Assembly: GCF_900091505.1 (NCBI RefSeq)
Contig: NZ_LT607409.1
Location: 5,766,001-5,830,000 of the forward strand
DNA length: 64,000 nt
Reading direction: 5' to 3'
Source of the DNA: Micromonospora chokoriensis
Lineage (GTDB): Bacteria > Actinomycetota > Actinomycetes > Mycobacteriales > Micromonosporaceae
Made by a program: the position numbers and the translations under genes
Notes under the pieces: model-generated
The model's database searches: none
Seen by the model: only the letters and a program-made list of their open reading frames with translations
What the model was told of the DNA's origin: nothing
In this document: positions 52,252-60,708 of the stretch, in pieces
How positions within the stretch are numbered: position 1 is the first letter of the stretch
How the letters are laid out: each line of letters begins with the position of its first letter

Positions 52252-52818
52252 CTAAACGGTCAACAGGGCGTGAACGGGACGCTGGGCCAGCCGCTCCCGC
52301 CCACCCAGGAAGCCGAGCTCCAGCAGCACGGTGAAGCCGGTGACCGTCCCGCCGGCCCGCTCGACCAGATCCAGCGTCGCCTCGGCGGTGCCGCCGGTGG
52401 CCAGCACGTCGTCCACCACCAGCACCCGGTGCCCGGCCGTGAACGCGTCCTCGTGCACCTCCAGGGTGGCCTCGCCGTACTCCAGGGCGTAGGAGGCCGA
52501 GTGCGCCGGGCGGGGCAGCTTGCCCGCCTTGCGCACCGGCACCACGCCCACGCCGGCCGCGTACGCGACGGCCGCCGCGACGACGAAGCCGCGCGCCTCG
52601 ATGCCGACCACCACGTCGAAGGCGTCCCGCCCGTGGTACGCGACGATCCCGTCGACCACCTCGCGGAACACCTTCCCGTCGGCGAACAGCGGCATCAGGT
52701 CCTTGAACAGGACGCCGGGCTTCGGGAAGTCGGGCACGTCCAGCACCCGGCTGGCGACCAGTCGGGCGGTCTCCGGACCGCTGTCCCCGCGCGCCTCGGT
52801 GCTGTGGGTCTCCGTCAC
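52252..52818 (-). CDS. apt: Adenine phosphoribosyltransferase
   Basis: 188 residues with DVPDFPKPGVLFKDLMPLF, IEARGFVVAAAVAYAAGVGV and the PRPP loop VLVVDDVLATGGTAEA. It salvages adenine to AMP. GTG at 52818 (VTETHSTE) follows AGGGAAG weakly. The secF-apt-rel order is conserved in actinobacteria. A 16-base hairpin separates it from secF. Confidence 0.94.
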   Translation of the reverse strand: MTETHSTEARGDSGPETARLVASRVLDVPDFPKPGVLFKDLMPLFADGKVFREVVDGIVAYHGRDAFDVVVGIEARGFVVAAAVAYAAGVGVVPVRKAGKLPRPAHSASYALEYGEATLEVHEDAFTAGHRVLVVDDVLATGGTAEATLDLVERAGGTVTGFTVLLELGFLGGRERLAQRPVHALLTV

Positions 52819-52842
52819 GGCTGTCTCGCTTCCCTTCGACGA

Positions 52843-52880
52843 CGAACGGCGTCCGGCAACAGCATGCCGGACGCCGTTCG
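52843..52880 (-). terminator. Hairpin between secF and apt
   Basis: A perfect 16-base stem CGAACGGCGTCCGGCA with a six-base loop in the 92-base secF-apt gap. It would end or attenuate the secD-secF transcript before apt. Confidence 0.75.
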
Positions 52881-52910
52881 GGCGTTCCCGTTCGGGTGTT
52901 TCGCCTCGGG

Positions 52911-54107
52911 TCAGCGCCGCTTGGCGCCACCCGGCCGGTTGCCGCCGCCACCCGGGCGACCGCCACGGGCGCCGGTCGGCCGCTTGCCCGCCGGCCGTGC
53001 GCCCACCTTCGGGGCGGCGCCGGCCAGCGCCGCGGCGTCCGGGTCGAGCGGCTCGTCGGTCGCGTCGGCCTGCGCCGGACTCGCCGGACCCTTGCCGCCG
53101 GGGACCTCGCCCCGGGCGACCGCGCCCCGCCGGGCCAGGACGCGCTTGTTGTGCGCCTGGATCCGCGGGTCGTAGTTCTTCAGCAGCGCCAGCAGCGGCG
53201 TGGCCACCAGGATGGAGGTCAGGAACGCCACCGCCATACCGACGAACAGCACCAGACCGAGGTCCTTCAGCGTGCCGGCGCCGAGCAGGCCGGCACCGAT
53301 GAAGAGCAGACCGCCGACCGGCAGCAGGGCGACCACCGAGGTGTTCAACGACCGCATCAGGCTCTGGTTGACGGCCAGGTTGGCCGCCTCGCCGTACGTC
53401 TGGTTGTTGTTCGCGGTGATGCCCCGGGTGTTCTCCTGGACCTTGTCGAAGACCACCACCACGTCGTAGAGCGCGAAGCCCAGGATGGTGAGGAAGCCGA
53501 TGATCGTCGACGGGGTGACCTCGAAGCCGACCAGCGAGTAGATGCCGGCGGTCAGGAGGAGGTTCATGATCAGTGAGGAGACCGCGGCGACGGCCATCCG
53601 CCACTCGAAGCGCAGGATCAGGTAGACCATCACCAGCGCGATGAAGATGACCAGACCGAGCACGGCGCGCTCGGTGACCTGGCTGCCCCACGCCTCGCTG
53701 ACCTGGTTGTTGCTGATCTGGTCCTCGTTGATGCCGAGGTCCTCGGCGATCTGGGCCTTGACCGCGGTGGCCTGCTCGGCGCTGAGCTGCCCGGTGCGCA
53801 GCTCGTAGGAGTCGCCACCGGGGCCGCCGACCTTCTGGGCGGTGACCACGTGGGTGCCGGTGTTCGCCGAGGCCAGCGCCGAGTCCACCTCCCGCTCGGC
53901 GTCGTCCAGGGTGCCGACGCTGGCCGGCACCTGGAACGAGTTGCCGCCGGCGAACTCGATGCCGAGGCTGAAACCGCGAATCGAGAAGCTGAGGATCGCG
54001 ATCAGGACCAGGACCCCGGCGACGCCGAACCAGAGCTTGCGCCGGCCGACGATGTTGAGACCGGCCTCGCCGTTGTAGAGGCGGCTCGCCAGACCGTTTT
54101 GAGCCAT
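52911..54107 (-). CDS. secF: Protein translocase subunit SecF
   Basis: 398 residues, six membrane segments, with the SecF/RND signatures SLGIEFAGGNSFQV and FLTILGFALYDVVVVFDKVQENTRG. It drives late steps of Sec export with SecD using the proton gradient. The C-terminal ~85 residues are a basic Gly/Pro/Arg tail (RPTGARGGRPGGGGNRPGG part) not seen in E. coli but common in actinomycetes. Start lies one base after the secD stop. Confidence 0.95.
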   Translation of the reverse strand: MAQNGLASRLYNGEAGLNIVGRRKLWFGVAGVLVLIAILSFSIRGFSLGIEFAGGNSFQVPASVGTLDDAEREVDSALASANTGTHVVTAQKVGGPGGDSYELRTGQLSAEQATAVKAQIAEDLGINEDQISNNQVSEAWGSQVTERAVLGLVIFIALVMVYLILRFEWRMAVAAVSSLIMNLLLTAGIYSLVGFEVTPSTIIGFLTILGFALYDVVVVFDKVQENTRGITANNNQTYGEAANLAVNQSLMRSLNTSVVALLPVGGLLFIGAGLLGAGTLKDLGLVLFVGMAVAFLTSILVATPLLALLKNYDPRIQAHNKRVLARRGAVARGEVPGGKGPASPAQADATDEPLDPDAAALAGAAPKVGARPAGKRPTGARGGRPGGGGNRPGGAKRR

Positions 54108-54108
54108 C

Positions 54109-56013
54109 TCAGGCCTCCTTGGCGCGCGGGTTGCGGGGCTGCTGAGTCGGCTGGTTGCGAGCCGGGAGCGCCCGGCCCAGACCGCTGACCCGCGGGGACA
54201 GGAACGCCCGGGTCCGGGCGAACATCGTCATGATCGGGTGACGGAAGAGGAAGACCACGACCAGGTCCAGCACGGTGGCCAGACCGAGCGCGAAGGCGAA
54301 GCCCTTGACCGTGCCGACCGAGACCACGTAGAGCACCACAGCGGAGAGCAGGGTGATCGCGTTGGCCGAGATGATCGTCCGGCGGGCCCGGATCCACGCG
54401 CGGGGCACCGCGCTACGCGGGCTGCGCCCCTCCCGGATCTCGTCCTTCAATCGTTCGAAGTAGATGACGAACGAGTCTGCCGCCACACCCAGTGAGACGA
54501 TCATGCCGGCGATGCCGGCGAGGGTGAGCGTGAAGCCGATCTGCCGGCCGAGCACCACCAGCGCGCCGAAGACCAGCAGCGCGGAGAGGATGAGGCTCAG
54601 GAAGATCACCGAGCCGAGCAGCCGGTAGTAGAAGAACGAGTAGATGATGACCAGCAGCATGCCGATGCCCGCCGCGAGCAGACCGGCGCGCAGGTGGCTT
54701 GCGCCCAGCGTGGCGGTGACGTTCTGCGACTCCTGCCGCTCGAAGGTCACCGGCAGCGCGCCGTAGCGCAGCTGGCCGGCGAGCGCGCTGGCGTCCTTCT
54801 GGTTGAAGTTGCCGGTGATCTGCGAGTTGCCGGTCAACACACCCTGGATCTCCGGCGAGGAGACGATCTCGTTGTCCAGCACGACGGCGACCCGGCACTT
54901 GCCGTCCTGACCGAGCGCGGTCGCGTCGCAGGCCTGGCCCTCATTGTTGAACGACTCACGGGTCAGCGCGGTCCACTTGCTCTGGCCCTCGCCGGAGAAG
55001 TCCAGGCTGACGACCCAGGAGCTGGTCTGGTCGAGCACCGCGTCGGCGTCGTCCACGTCGGTGCCGAGCACCTTGGCCTGGTCCAGCAGGTACTTCGACG
55101 CGCCACCCTCACAGGCGACGACCTGCTGCTTCGGATCGGAGATCGACGCCGGCGGACGCTTGTCGAGCTGGGCGCAGCCGATCGTCGGCACGTTGAACTG
55201 CATCTGCGCCGGCAGCACCGCCACCTCCTGGGGCGACAGCGTGCCGAACGGCTTGAGCTTGTCGCCGAGGGACGGGTCGGCGGTCAGGTCGGCCGGGGCC
55301 TGCAACCCGTTGGCGGCCTGCCAGGCGGCGGCGCCGACCTTCTGCTCGACGGCCTTGCGCTGCTCCTCGATGCTGGCCGGCACCGGCTCGGCGCTGGCGC
55401 TCGGCGTCGGCGTCGCGGCGCTCGCCGAGGCGGAGGGCGTCGGGGTGGCGCCGGGCGACGCGGGGGCCATGCCACCCTGACCGCCACTGGGCGACGAGGT
55501 CGCCTTCGGCGCGCCGCTGCCCGACGGCGTCGGGGTCGCGCTGCCGGACGGGGTCGGGACGGCGCTGCCCGACGGGGTCGGAGCGGCGGACGGCGGCGCG
55601 GCGATCGTCCCGCTGCCGTCCGCCGCCTTCAGCACCTTGCGGAAGCGCAGCTCGGCCGCGCTGCCCACCTCGTCGAGGTTCCGGTTCTCACCGGGCAGGG
55701 AGATGACGATGTTCCGATTGCCCTCGGTGACCACCTCGGCCTCGGCGACGCCGAGCCCGTTGACCCGGTTCTCGATGATCTGCCGGGCCTCCTCGAGGTT
55801 CTCCGCCGTCGGCGGCTTGCCGTCGATGGAGTTGGTCGCCTCCAGCGTCATCCGGGTGCCGCCGATCAGGTCCAAGCCGAGCTTTGGCTCGAGCCGGTCC
55901 TTCAAGCTGCCGTTGGCTCCGGCGAAGAACACCAAAAGATAGAGGACCACGAAGATGAACCCGAGCACGGCGAGCTGCCGCCCGGGGCGCATCTGTCCCT
56001 GAGGTGGTGCCAC
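54109..56013 (-). CDS. secD: Protein translocase subunit SecD
   Basis: 634 residues. TM1 (13-32) and LGLDLIGGTRMTLEA open the protein; a large outer P1 domain holds a ~75-residue insert rich in Ser/Pro/Thr/Ala (about 150-225, repeats of TPSGSA and SASA); five more membrane segments follow with VIYFERLKDEIREGRSPRSAV. The insert is longer than in most SecD proteins and probably unstructured. GTG at 56013. It partners SecF and YajC. Confidence 0.95.
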   Translation of the reverse strand: MAPPQGQMRPGRQLAVLGFIFVVLYLLVFFAGANGSLKDRLEPKLGLDLIGGTRMTLEATNSIDGKPPTAENLEEARQIIENRVNGLGVAEAEVVTEGNRNIVISLPGENRNLDEVGSAAELRFRKVLKAADGSGTIAAPPSAAPTPSGSAVPTPSGSATPTPSGSGAPKATSSPSGGQGGMAPASPGATPTPSASASAATPTPSASAEPVPASIEEQRKAVEQKVGAAAWQAANGLQAPADLTADPSLGDKLKPFGTLSPQEVAVLPAQMQFNVPTIGCAQLDKRPPASISDPKQQVVACEGGASKYLLDQAKVLGTDVDDADAVLDQTSSWVVSLDFSGEGQSKWTALTRESFNNEGQACDATALGQDGKCRVAVVLDNEIVSSPEIQGVLTGNSQITGNFNQKDASALAGQLRYGALPVTFERQESQNVTATLGASHLRAGLLAAGIGMLLVIIYSFFYYRLLGSVIFLSLILSALLVFGALVVLGRQIGFTLTLAGIAGMIVSLGVAADSFVIYFERLKDEIREGRSPRSAVPRAWIRARRTIISANAITLLSAVVLYVVSVGTVKGFAFALGLATVLDLVVVFLFRHPIMTMFARTRAFLSPRVSGLGRALPARNQPTQQPRNPRAKEA

Positions 56014-56236
56014 GGCTGTCCTGTCTCCCTGTACGGTCGCGCCGCTCTGCGCAGCGACGGCGGTGTCGGGCCGGTGATCCGCCCGACGGGTCTGCCTTGA
56101 GCCGACGTGCGGCCGGCACGAGGACCGGGCGGGGTGCTGCCCCGACGGTCACGGGAACGTGCCGACGCCCGGCGTCGACCCAACTATCCAGTTTTCACGT
56201 CTCGTCCGCTGCCCCGTCGGGCGCGGCGACCCGGAA

Positions 56237-56268
56237 GCCGGGTGGGCCGGCCGTACGCCGGACCCGGC
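56237..56268 (-). terminator. Hairpin between yajC and secD
   Basis: Nested stem GCCGGGT/ACCCGGC with inner CCGGC/GCCGG, about 20 bases after the yajC stop. The 270-base gap to secD holds this and otherwise no recognised element. Confidence 0.5.
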
Positions 56269-56284
56269 GCTCCGGAAGGAGACG

Positions 56285-56623
56285 TCAGTCCTTGGCGGTG
56301 TCCGCGTCCTCGGTGACCGGCTCGCTCGGCAGCTCCGCGCGGGTGACGACCCGGGCGATGGCCGGACGGGCGTAGCGGGTCTGCACACCCGGTGCGACCT
56401 CGATCAGGACGGTGTCGTCCTCGATGCCGGTGACCGTGCCGTAGAGCCCACCGATGGTCACGACCTCGTCGCCGGGGCCGAGGTTGGACTGCATCGCCTC
56501 TGCCTCTTTGCGGCGCTTCTGCTGGGGCCGGATCATCATGAAATACATGACGCCGAAGAGCAGGGCGATCATCAGGATCGGCGTGAAACCGCCGGCCCCG
56601 CCGCCCGATGCTGCGTAATGCAC
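56285..56623 (-). CDS. yajC: Preprotein translocase subunit YajC
   Basis: 112 residues. One membrane segment (FTPILMIALLFGVMYFMMI, about 13-31) followed by RPQQKRRKEAEAMQ and the conserved LGPGDEVVTIGGLYGTVTGIEDD. It associates with SecDF. GTG at 56623 puts only twelve residues before the membrane segment, as usual in the family; a frame extending 12 codons upstream covers the ribosome binding site AAGG. Confidence 0.92.
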   Translation of the reverse strand: MHYAASGGGAGGFTPILMIALLFGVMYFMMIRPQQKRRKEAEAMQSNLGPGDEVVTIGGLYGTVTGIEDDTVLIEVAPGVQTRYARPAIARVVTRAELPSEPVTEDADTAKD

Positions 56624-56763
56624 GGTTACTGACCTTCCCATTGGCCGCCTTCCGGGCACCGGGGGTGCCGGAGCGGAGGCGGATTCTCACGTCCTGTACA
56701 GACCGCGGCGAAGTCTAAACCCTGCACCTGAGAACACCGAATGCGGCACAGATCACGTTCACA

Positions 56764-57831
56764 TCACGGCTGTTCGGTATCCAAGGAGAACAGATCGGGC
56801 ACCGCTGGACTATCTGCACCAAATGTACCATTCGGCGGGTTTCGCCCCAGGTGTCGCCAAGCCGCCTCCGTGGCCACCCGCCCCCGGGGCGTACGAGCCA
56901 ACAGACCGGCCCTGACCAGGAACGGCTCGCAGACCTCCTCCACCGTGTCCGGCTGCTCCCCCACCGCCACCGCGAGCGTGGACAGGCCCACCGGACCTCC
57001 CCGGAACGAGTCGACCAACGCCGTCAACACCGCCCGGTCCAGCCGGTCCAGACCGAGCGCGTCCACGTCGTACACCGTCAACGCGGCACGGGCGGTCTCC
57101 AGATTGACCACCCCGTCGGCCCGCACCTCCGCGTAGTCCCGGACCCGGCGCAACAACCGGTTGGCGATGCGAGGCGTGCCCCGGGACCGCCCGGCGACCT
57201 CGGCGGCACCCTCGGCGGTGATCGGCACGCCGAGGATCCGCGCCGAACGGTGCAGCAACGTCTCCAGATCCGCCGGAGCGTAGAAGTCCAGGTGCGCGAC
57301 GAAACCGAACCGGTCCCGCATCGGCCCGGTCAACAGACCCGAACGGGTCGTCGCACCCACCAGGGTGAACGGCTCGACGTCCAACGGGATCGCCGTCGCC
57401 CCCGGACCCTTGCCGACCACCACGTCGACCCGGAAGTCCTCCATCGCGCTGTAGAGCAGCTCCTCGGCCGGCCGCGCGATGCGGTGGATCTCGTCGATGA
57501 AGAGCACGTCGCCCTCGGCGAGGCTGGTCAGGATGGCCGCCAGATCACCAGACCGCTCGATGGCGGGGCCACTGGTCACCCGGATGCCGGCACCCAACTC
57601 GGCGGCGACGATGTTGGCCAGACTCGTCTTGCCCAGCCCCGGAGGGCCGGAGAGCAGGATGTGGTCCGGCGGCGAACCCCGCCGCATCGCGCCCTGCAAC
57701 AACAGGTCGAGCTGGTCGCGCACCCGGTCCTGGGCGATGAACTCGGCCAACCGCTTCGGCCGGACCGTCGCCTCCGCGTCCCGGTCGGCGTCGCTGACGT
57801 ACGCCGAGACGAGCCCGTCGGTCTCGCTCAC
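56764..57831 (-). CDS. ruvB: Holliday junction branch migration helicase RuvB
   Basis: 355 residues. Walker A SGPPGLGKTS (61-70), Walker B VLFIDEIHRIA, sensor 1 GATTRSGLLTGPMRDRFG and the winged-helix C terminus ending ARTPRGRVATEAAWRHLG are intact. As a hexamer it drives branch migration with RuvA. GTG at 57831 overlaps, as GTGA, the end of the repeat-borne open frame (57828-57950) that separates it from ruvA. Confidence 0.97.
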   Translation of the reverse strand: MSETDGLVSAYVSDADRDAEATVRPKRLAEFIAQDRVRDQLDLLLQGAMRRGSPPDHILLSGPPGLGKTSLANIVAAELGAGIRVTSGPAIERSGDLAAILTSLAEGDVLFIDEIHRIARPAEELLYSAMEDFRVDVVVGKGPGATAIPLDVEPFTLVGATTRSGLLTGPMRDRFGFVAHLDFYAPADLETLLHRSARILGVPITAEGAAEVAGRSRGTPRIANRLLRRVRDYAEVRADGVVNLETARAALTVYDVDALGLDRLDRAVLTALVDSFRGGPVGLSTLAVAVGEQPDTVEEVCEPFLVRAGLLARTPRGRVATEAAWRHLGRNPPNGTFGADSPAVPDLFSLDTEQP

Positions 57832-57950
57832 CGGGCTGCCCTCGATCGCGCCTGCGGGGCTCGCAAACCCGGCTCACTCCTCGCGCTCACCGTGCCGCTC
57901 TTCGATCGCGACTGCGGGGCTCGCAAACCCGGCTCACTCCTCGCGCTCAC
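57828..57950 (-). repeat. Tandem pair of intercistronic GTGA-coupled repeats (ruvA|ruvB)
   Basis: Two copies of the element seen at 37319-37440, 60 bases apart. GTGs lie at 57950 and 57890. From 57950 a single 40-codon frame runs through both copies (each starts MSARSEPGLRAPQ) and ends in a TGA overlapping the ruvB GTG as GTGA. The last GTG-to-GTG distance (57890 to 57831) is 59. The ruvA stop is 30 bases upstream. Copies differ from each other at one base in the shared core (TCGCGA versus GCGCGA) and in their tails. Confidence 0.9.
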
Positions 57951-57979
57951 CGCTGCGGCCCGCCGTCGTCGCTGGTGGC

Positions 57980-58582
57980 TCATCGGGTACGACCCAGCAG
58001 GCGAATGGCCTGCTTGAGCAGGACCGGCACCGGCGGCGTCGGACCGTCGATCGTCTCCGCCACGGCGGCCACCGCCTGGTCGGCCTGACCGGCCGTCCAG
58101 CCCAGCCCGACGAGTGCCTGCCGGACCTGCTCCGGCCAGGCGCCACCGGTCACGCCGGCCGCACCGTCGGCGCCGATCGGCACCGGACCGATCCGGTCGC
58201 GCAGCTCCAGCACCAGACGCTCGGCGCCCTTCTTGCCGATGCCGGGCACCCGGGTCAGCGCCGCCGTGTCGGCGTTGGCGATCGCCTTGCGTACCGCGTC
58301 CGGGGTGTGCACGGCCAGCACCGCCTGGGCCAGGCGCGGGCCCACCCCGCTCGCGGTCTGGAGCAGCTCGAACAGCGACTTGGCGTCGTCGTCGGCGAAG
58401 CCGTAGAGGGTCAGCGAGTCTTCCCGCACGATGAGGCTGGTGGCGAGCCGGGCGACCTGGCCGACCCGCAGGTCGGCGAGCGTCCCGGGAGCGCAGTGCA
58501 CGGCCAGACCGACACCGCCGACCTCGATCACCGCCTGATCCGGACCCGTCGCGGTCACCGTGCCCCGCACGCTGGCGATCAT
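57980..58582 (-). CDS. ruvA: Holliday junction branch migration protein RuvA
   Basis: 200 residues. Start MIASVRGTV, OB-fold SLIVREDSLTLYGF, helix-hairpin-helix TASGVGPRLAQAVL and VPGIGKKGAERLVLEL, and the C-terminal RuvB-binding domain. It holds the junction open for RuvB. ATG overlaps ruvC by four bases. The junction to ruvB is separated by the tandem repeat instead of the usual direct overlap. Confidence 0.96.
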   Translation of the reverse strand: MIASVRGTVTATGPDQAVIEVGGVGLAVHCAPGTLADLRVGQVARLATSLIVREDSLTLYGFADDDAKSLFELLQTASGVGPRLAQAVLAVHTPDAVRKAIANADTAALTRVPGIGKKGAERLVLELRDRIGPVPIGADGAAGVTGGAWPEQVRQALVGLGWTAGQADQAVAAVAETIDGPTPPVPVLLKQAIRLLGRTR

Positions 58583-59106
58583 CGCGTTCCTCCTCGTCGT
58601 GCCCGATCGGCCGCCGCCGCCAACTTCGAGCGTGTCCCGCCGCGCCAGATGTGACAGATCGCCAACGCCAGCGCGTCGGCCGCGTCGGCCGGCTTCGGTG
58701 GCTCGGCCAGCCGCAGCAACCGGGTCACCATCGCCGTCATCTGCGCCTTGTCGGCCTGACCGGAGCCGGTCACGGCCGCCTTCACCTCACTCGGGGTGTA
58801 CGTCTGCACGGGCAACCCCGCACGCGCCCCGGCCAACACGGCGATGCCGCTGGCCTGCGCGGTGCCCATCACCGTCCGCACGTTGTGCTGGCTGAACACC
58901 CGCTCGACGGCGACGCTCTCCGGCTGGTGCTCGGCGACCAGCTTGGTCAACGACCGGTCCAGGTGCAGCAGGCGCAGCGGCAGCTCGTCGGCCGGGTCGG
59001 TGTAGACCACGTAGTACGCGACCAGAGTGCAGGGCCGTCCCGGCACACCCTCGACCACGCCCACACCACACCGGGTCAACCCCGGGTCGACACCGAGCAC
59101 GCGCAC
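58579..59106 (-). CDS. ruvC: Holliday junction resolvase RuvC
   Basis: 175 residues. Catalytic acids are in VLGVDPGLTRCG (D7), AVERVF, and DAADALALAICH, all present. It cuts the junction in two strands of like polarity. GTG at 59106 follows GGAGGAGG; the in-frame extension upstream runs into tandem heptamers and is rejected. It starts the ruvC-ruvA-ruvB operon. Confidence 0.96.
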   Translation of the reverse strand: MRVLGVDPGLTRCGVGVVEGVPGRPCTLVAYYVVYTDPADELPLRLLHLDRSLTKLVAEHQPESVAVERVFSQHNVRTVMGTAQASGIAVLAGARAGLPVQTYTPSEVKAAVTGSGQADKAQMTAMVTRLLRLAEPPKPADAADALALAICHIWRGGTRSKLAAAADRARRGGTR

Positions 59107-59200
59107 GCCGCCTCCTCCCCCAGCCGTCAGCAGTACGTGTGTTCGACACCCTAACCGTCGCCCTTCCCGCCAGCCCCACGGGACACGCCCCGCGCGCCCC

Positions 59201-59270
59201 GCCGCACCCCGCACCCCGCACCCCGCACCCCGCACCCCGCACCCCGCGCCCCGCGCCCCGCGCCCCGCGC
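59201..59270. repeat. 7-base tandem repeat GCACCCC / GCGCCCC
   Basis: About six GCACCCC units are followed by four or five GCGCCCC units, directly upstream of ruvC. The period is not a multiple of three, so it is not a protein repeat. Confidence 0.85.
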
Positions 59271-59274
59271 CCAA

Positions 59275-59348
59275 GATCCGCACAACATCCGGGATGGTGC
59301 TGCCTCCGGTTCGCGGGAGACAGCACCATCACCGTTGTTGCGCGGATC
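59275..59348. repeat. GATC-capped inverted repeat, imperfect 28-base arms
   Basis: Left arm starts GATCCGCACAACATCC; right arm is its complement at 24 of 28 positions. Loop is about 18 bases. Confidence 0.75.
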
Positions 59349-59419
59349 GTGAAGACGGACGCCATCGCCGGCGGGCCGGGAGTGCGTTCGGAACGCCCGC
59401 AGCCGTCAAGGTCACGCTC

Positions 59420-59471
59420 GATCCAGGATGTAGTGGCCACAGAGCGCCGCGATGCCACTACATCCTGGATC
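59420..59471. repeat. GATC-capped inverted repeat, perfect 18-base arms
   Basis: GATCCAGGATGTAGTGGC at 59420-59437 is perfectly complementary to 59454-59471, with a 16-base loop. Confidence 0.85.
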
Positions 59472-59588
59472 TTGTGCGATCTTGCGGCACACGACGGGCG
59501 GGCGGGGAGAGCGCGCGGCGCGACGTTTCGCACCCTGCCCGGCGCGTCATTGCCTGTCGTCGTTGCATCATGTGCGCACCTCTCAGCG

Positions 59589-59666
59589 TGATCCACTCCA
59601 GGTCGCCGACGTGGCGGTATCTCCGCCGGTGGATACCGCCACACCGGCGTAACGGAGTTGATCACC
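59589..59666. repeat. GATC-capped inverted repeat, long imperfect arms
   Basis: Arms of 34 bases starting GTGATCCACTCC and ending GTGGCGGTATC match at about 27 positions, loop ten bases. The outer six bases GTGATC/GATCAC and the inner ten are perfect; mismatches are central. Confidence 0.75.
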
Positions 59667-59720
59667 ATGCGCAACGGAATCGATCAACGCGACGGAGCCG
59701 ACCACACACGAGCGGCCCGC

Positions 59721-59818
59721 ACGAACGGGCACGCACGAACGGGCACGCACGAGCGGGCACGCACGAACGGGCACGCACGAACGGGCACGCACGAACGGGC
59801 ACGCACGAGCGGGCACGG
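59721..59818. repeat. 14-base tandem repeat, seven copies
   Basis: Seven head-to-tail copies of ACGAACGGGCACGC with A/G change at the fifth base in two copies. It lies about 95 bases before the dehydrogenase start and could vary in copy number between strains. Confidence 0.9.
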
Positions 59819-59911
59819 GCGAGCGGCGCGCACGGGCCACACAGCTTCGGCCTGGAGTATGTGTCGCCGACCCATGTGCCGGGGAGGGCACAGCTCGTAA
59901 CTTCTTGCGCC

Positions 59912-60694
59912 ATGACGGCAGAACCCGTGGCGGTCCCCCACGTCGTACAGGTTGACCTCGCTGGCCGGACCGCCCTGGTGACCGGGGGTGGCAGTGGCAT
60001 CGGGCGGGCGTGCGCCCTGCGGCTGGGCGCGGCCGGCGCGAAGGTGCTCGTGGTGGACCGCAACCTGGAGGCGGCGAAAGCGGTGGCCGCCGAGGCCGGC
60101 GGCCGGGCCGAGGGTGTGGACCTGTCCGACGCGGCGGCGGTGGACCGCCTCGACGTGGACGTGGACATCGTCGTGAACAACGCCGGACTTCAGCACGTCG
60201 CGCCGCTCCAGGACTTTCCGGTCGAGCGCTTCGAGTACATCCAGCGGGTGATGGTGGAGGCCCCGTTCCTGCTGATCCGTCGGGCTCTGCCCCACATGTA
60301 CGCCCGGGGTTGGGGTCGTGTCGTCAACATCTCCTCGGTGCACGGGTTGCGTGCCTCGCCGTACAAGGCCGCGTACGTCTCGGCGAAGCACGCACTGGAA
60401 GGGCTGTCGAAGGTGGTCGCGTTGGAGGGCGCCGCGCACGGGGTGACGGCCAACTGCATCAACCCGGCGTACGTGCGCACGGCGTTGGTGGAGAGCCAGA
60501 TCGCCGACCAGGCGGTCAGCCACGGCATCGCCGAGACCGAGGTGATCGAGAAGATCATGCTGGCCCGGGCGGCGATCAAGCGACTGATCGAGCCGGAGGA
60601 GGTGGCCGAGCTGCTGGCGTACCTCTGCTCGCCGCCGGCGGCGTTCATCAGCGGCGCGTCGATCGCCCTCGACGGGGGCTGGACGGCCAACTAG
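59912..60694 (+). CDS. 3-hydroxybutyrate dehydrogenase
   Basis: 260 residues, the family length. SDR motifs TGGGSGIG (24-31), NNAG, S142, Y155 and K159 (YVSAKHALEG) are present, and the BDH-type blocks GLQHVAPLQDFPVERF and LIEPEEVAELLAYLCSP are typical. It interconverts 3-hydroxybutyrate and acetoacetate with NAD, linked to PHB or ketone-body use. It is followed 14 bases later by a PucR/GAF regulator. Confidence 0.9.
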   Translation: MTAEPVAVPHVVQVDLAGRTALVTGGGSGIGRACALRLGAAGAKVLVVDRNLEAAKAVAAEAGGRAEGVDLSDAAAVDRLDVDVDIVVNNAGLQHVAPLQDFPVERFEYIQRVMVEAPFLLIRRALPHMYARGWGRVVNISSVHGLRASPYKAAYVSAKHALEGLSKVVALEGAAHGVTANCINPAYVRTALVESQIADQAVSHGIAETEVIEKIMLARAAIKRLIEPEEVAELLAYLCSPPAAFISGASIALDGGWTAN

Positions 60695-60708
60695 TGGGCC
60701 CGAGCACA

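Larger units (their letters stand above)
59107..59911. other. 805-base gene-free region filled with repeats
   Basis: Between ruvC (minus) and the 3-hydroxybutyrate dehydrogenase gene (plus). It contains, in order, a 7-base tandem repeat (59201-59270), three GATC-capped inverted repeats (59275-59348, 59420-59471, 59589-59666) and a 14-base tandem repeat (59721-59818). No convincing coding frame or tRNA is seen. Both flanking genes are transcribed outward, so two promoters must lie here. Confidence 0.8.

Noticed and set aside
59721..59818. Tandem repeat considered as a CRISPR array
   Set aside because: Units are directly adjacent, 14 bases long and have no spacers; no cas gene is near.
59107..59911. 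tRNA or known riboswitch in the long spacer
   Set aside because: No cloverleaf, TTC loop or anticodon arm could be made out; the hairpins present are simple inverted repeats.
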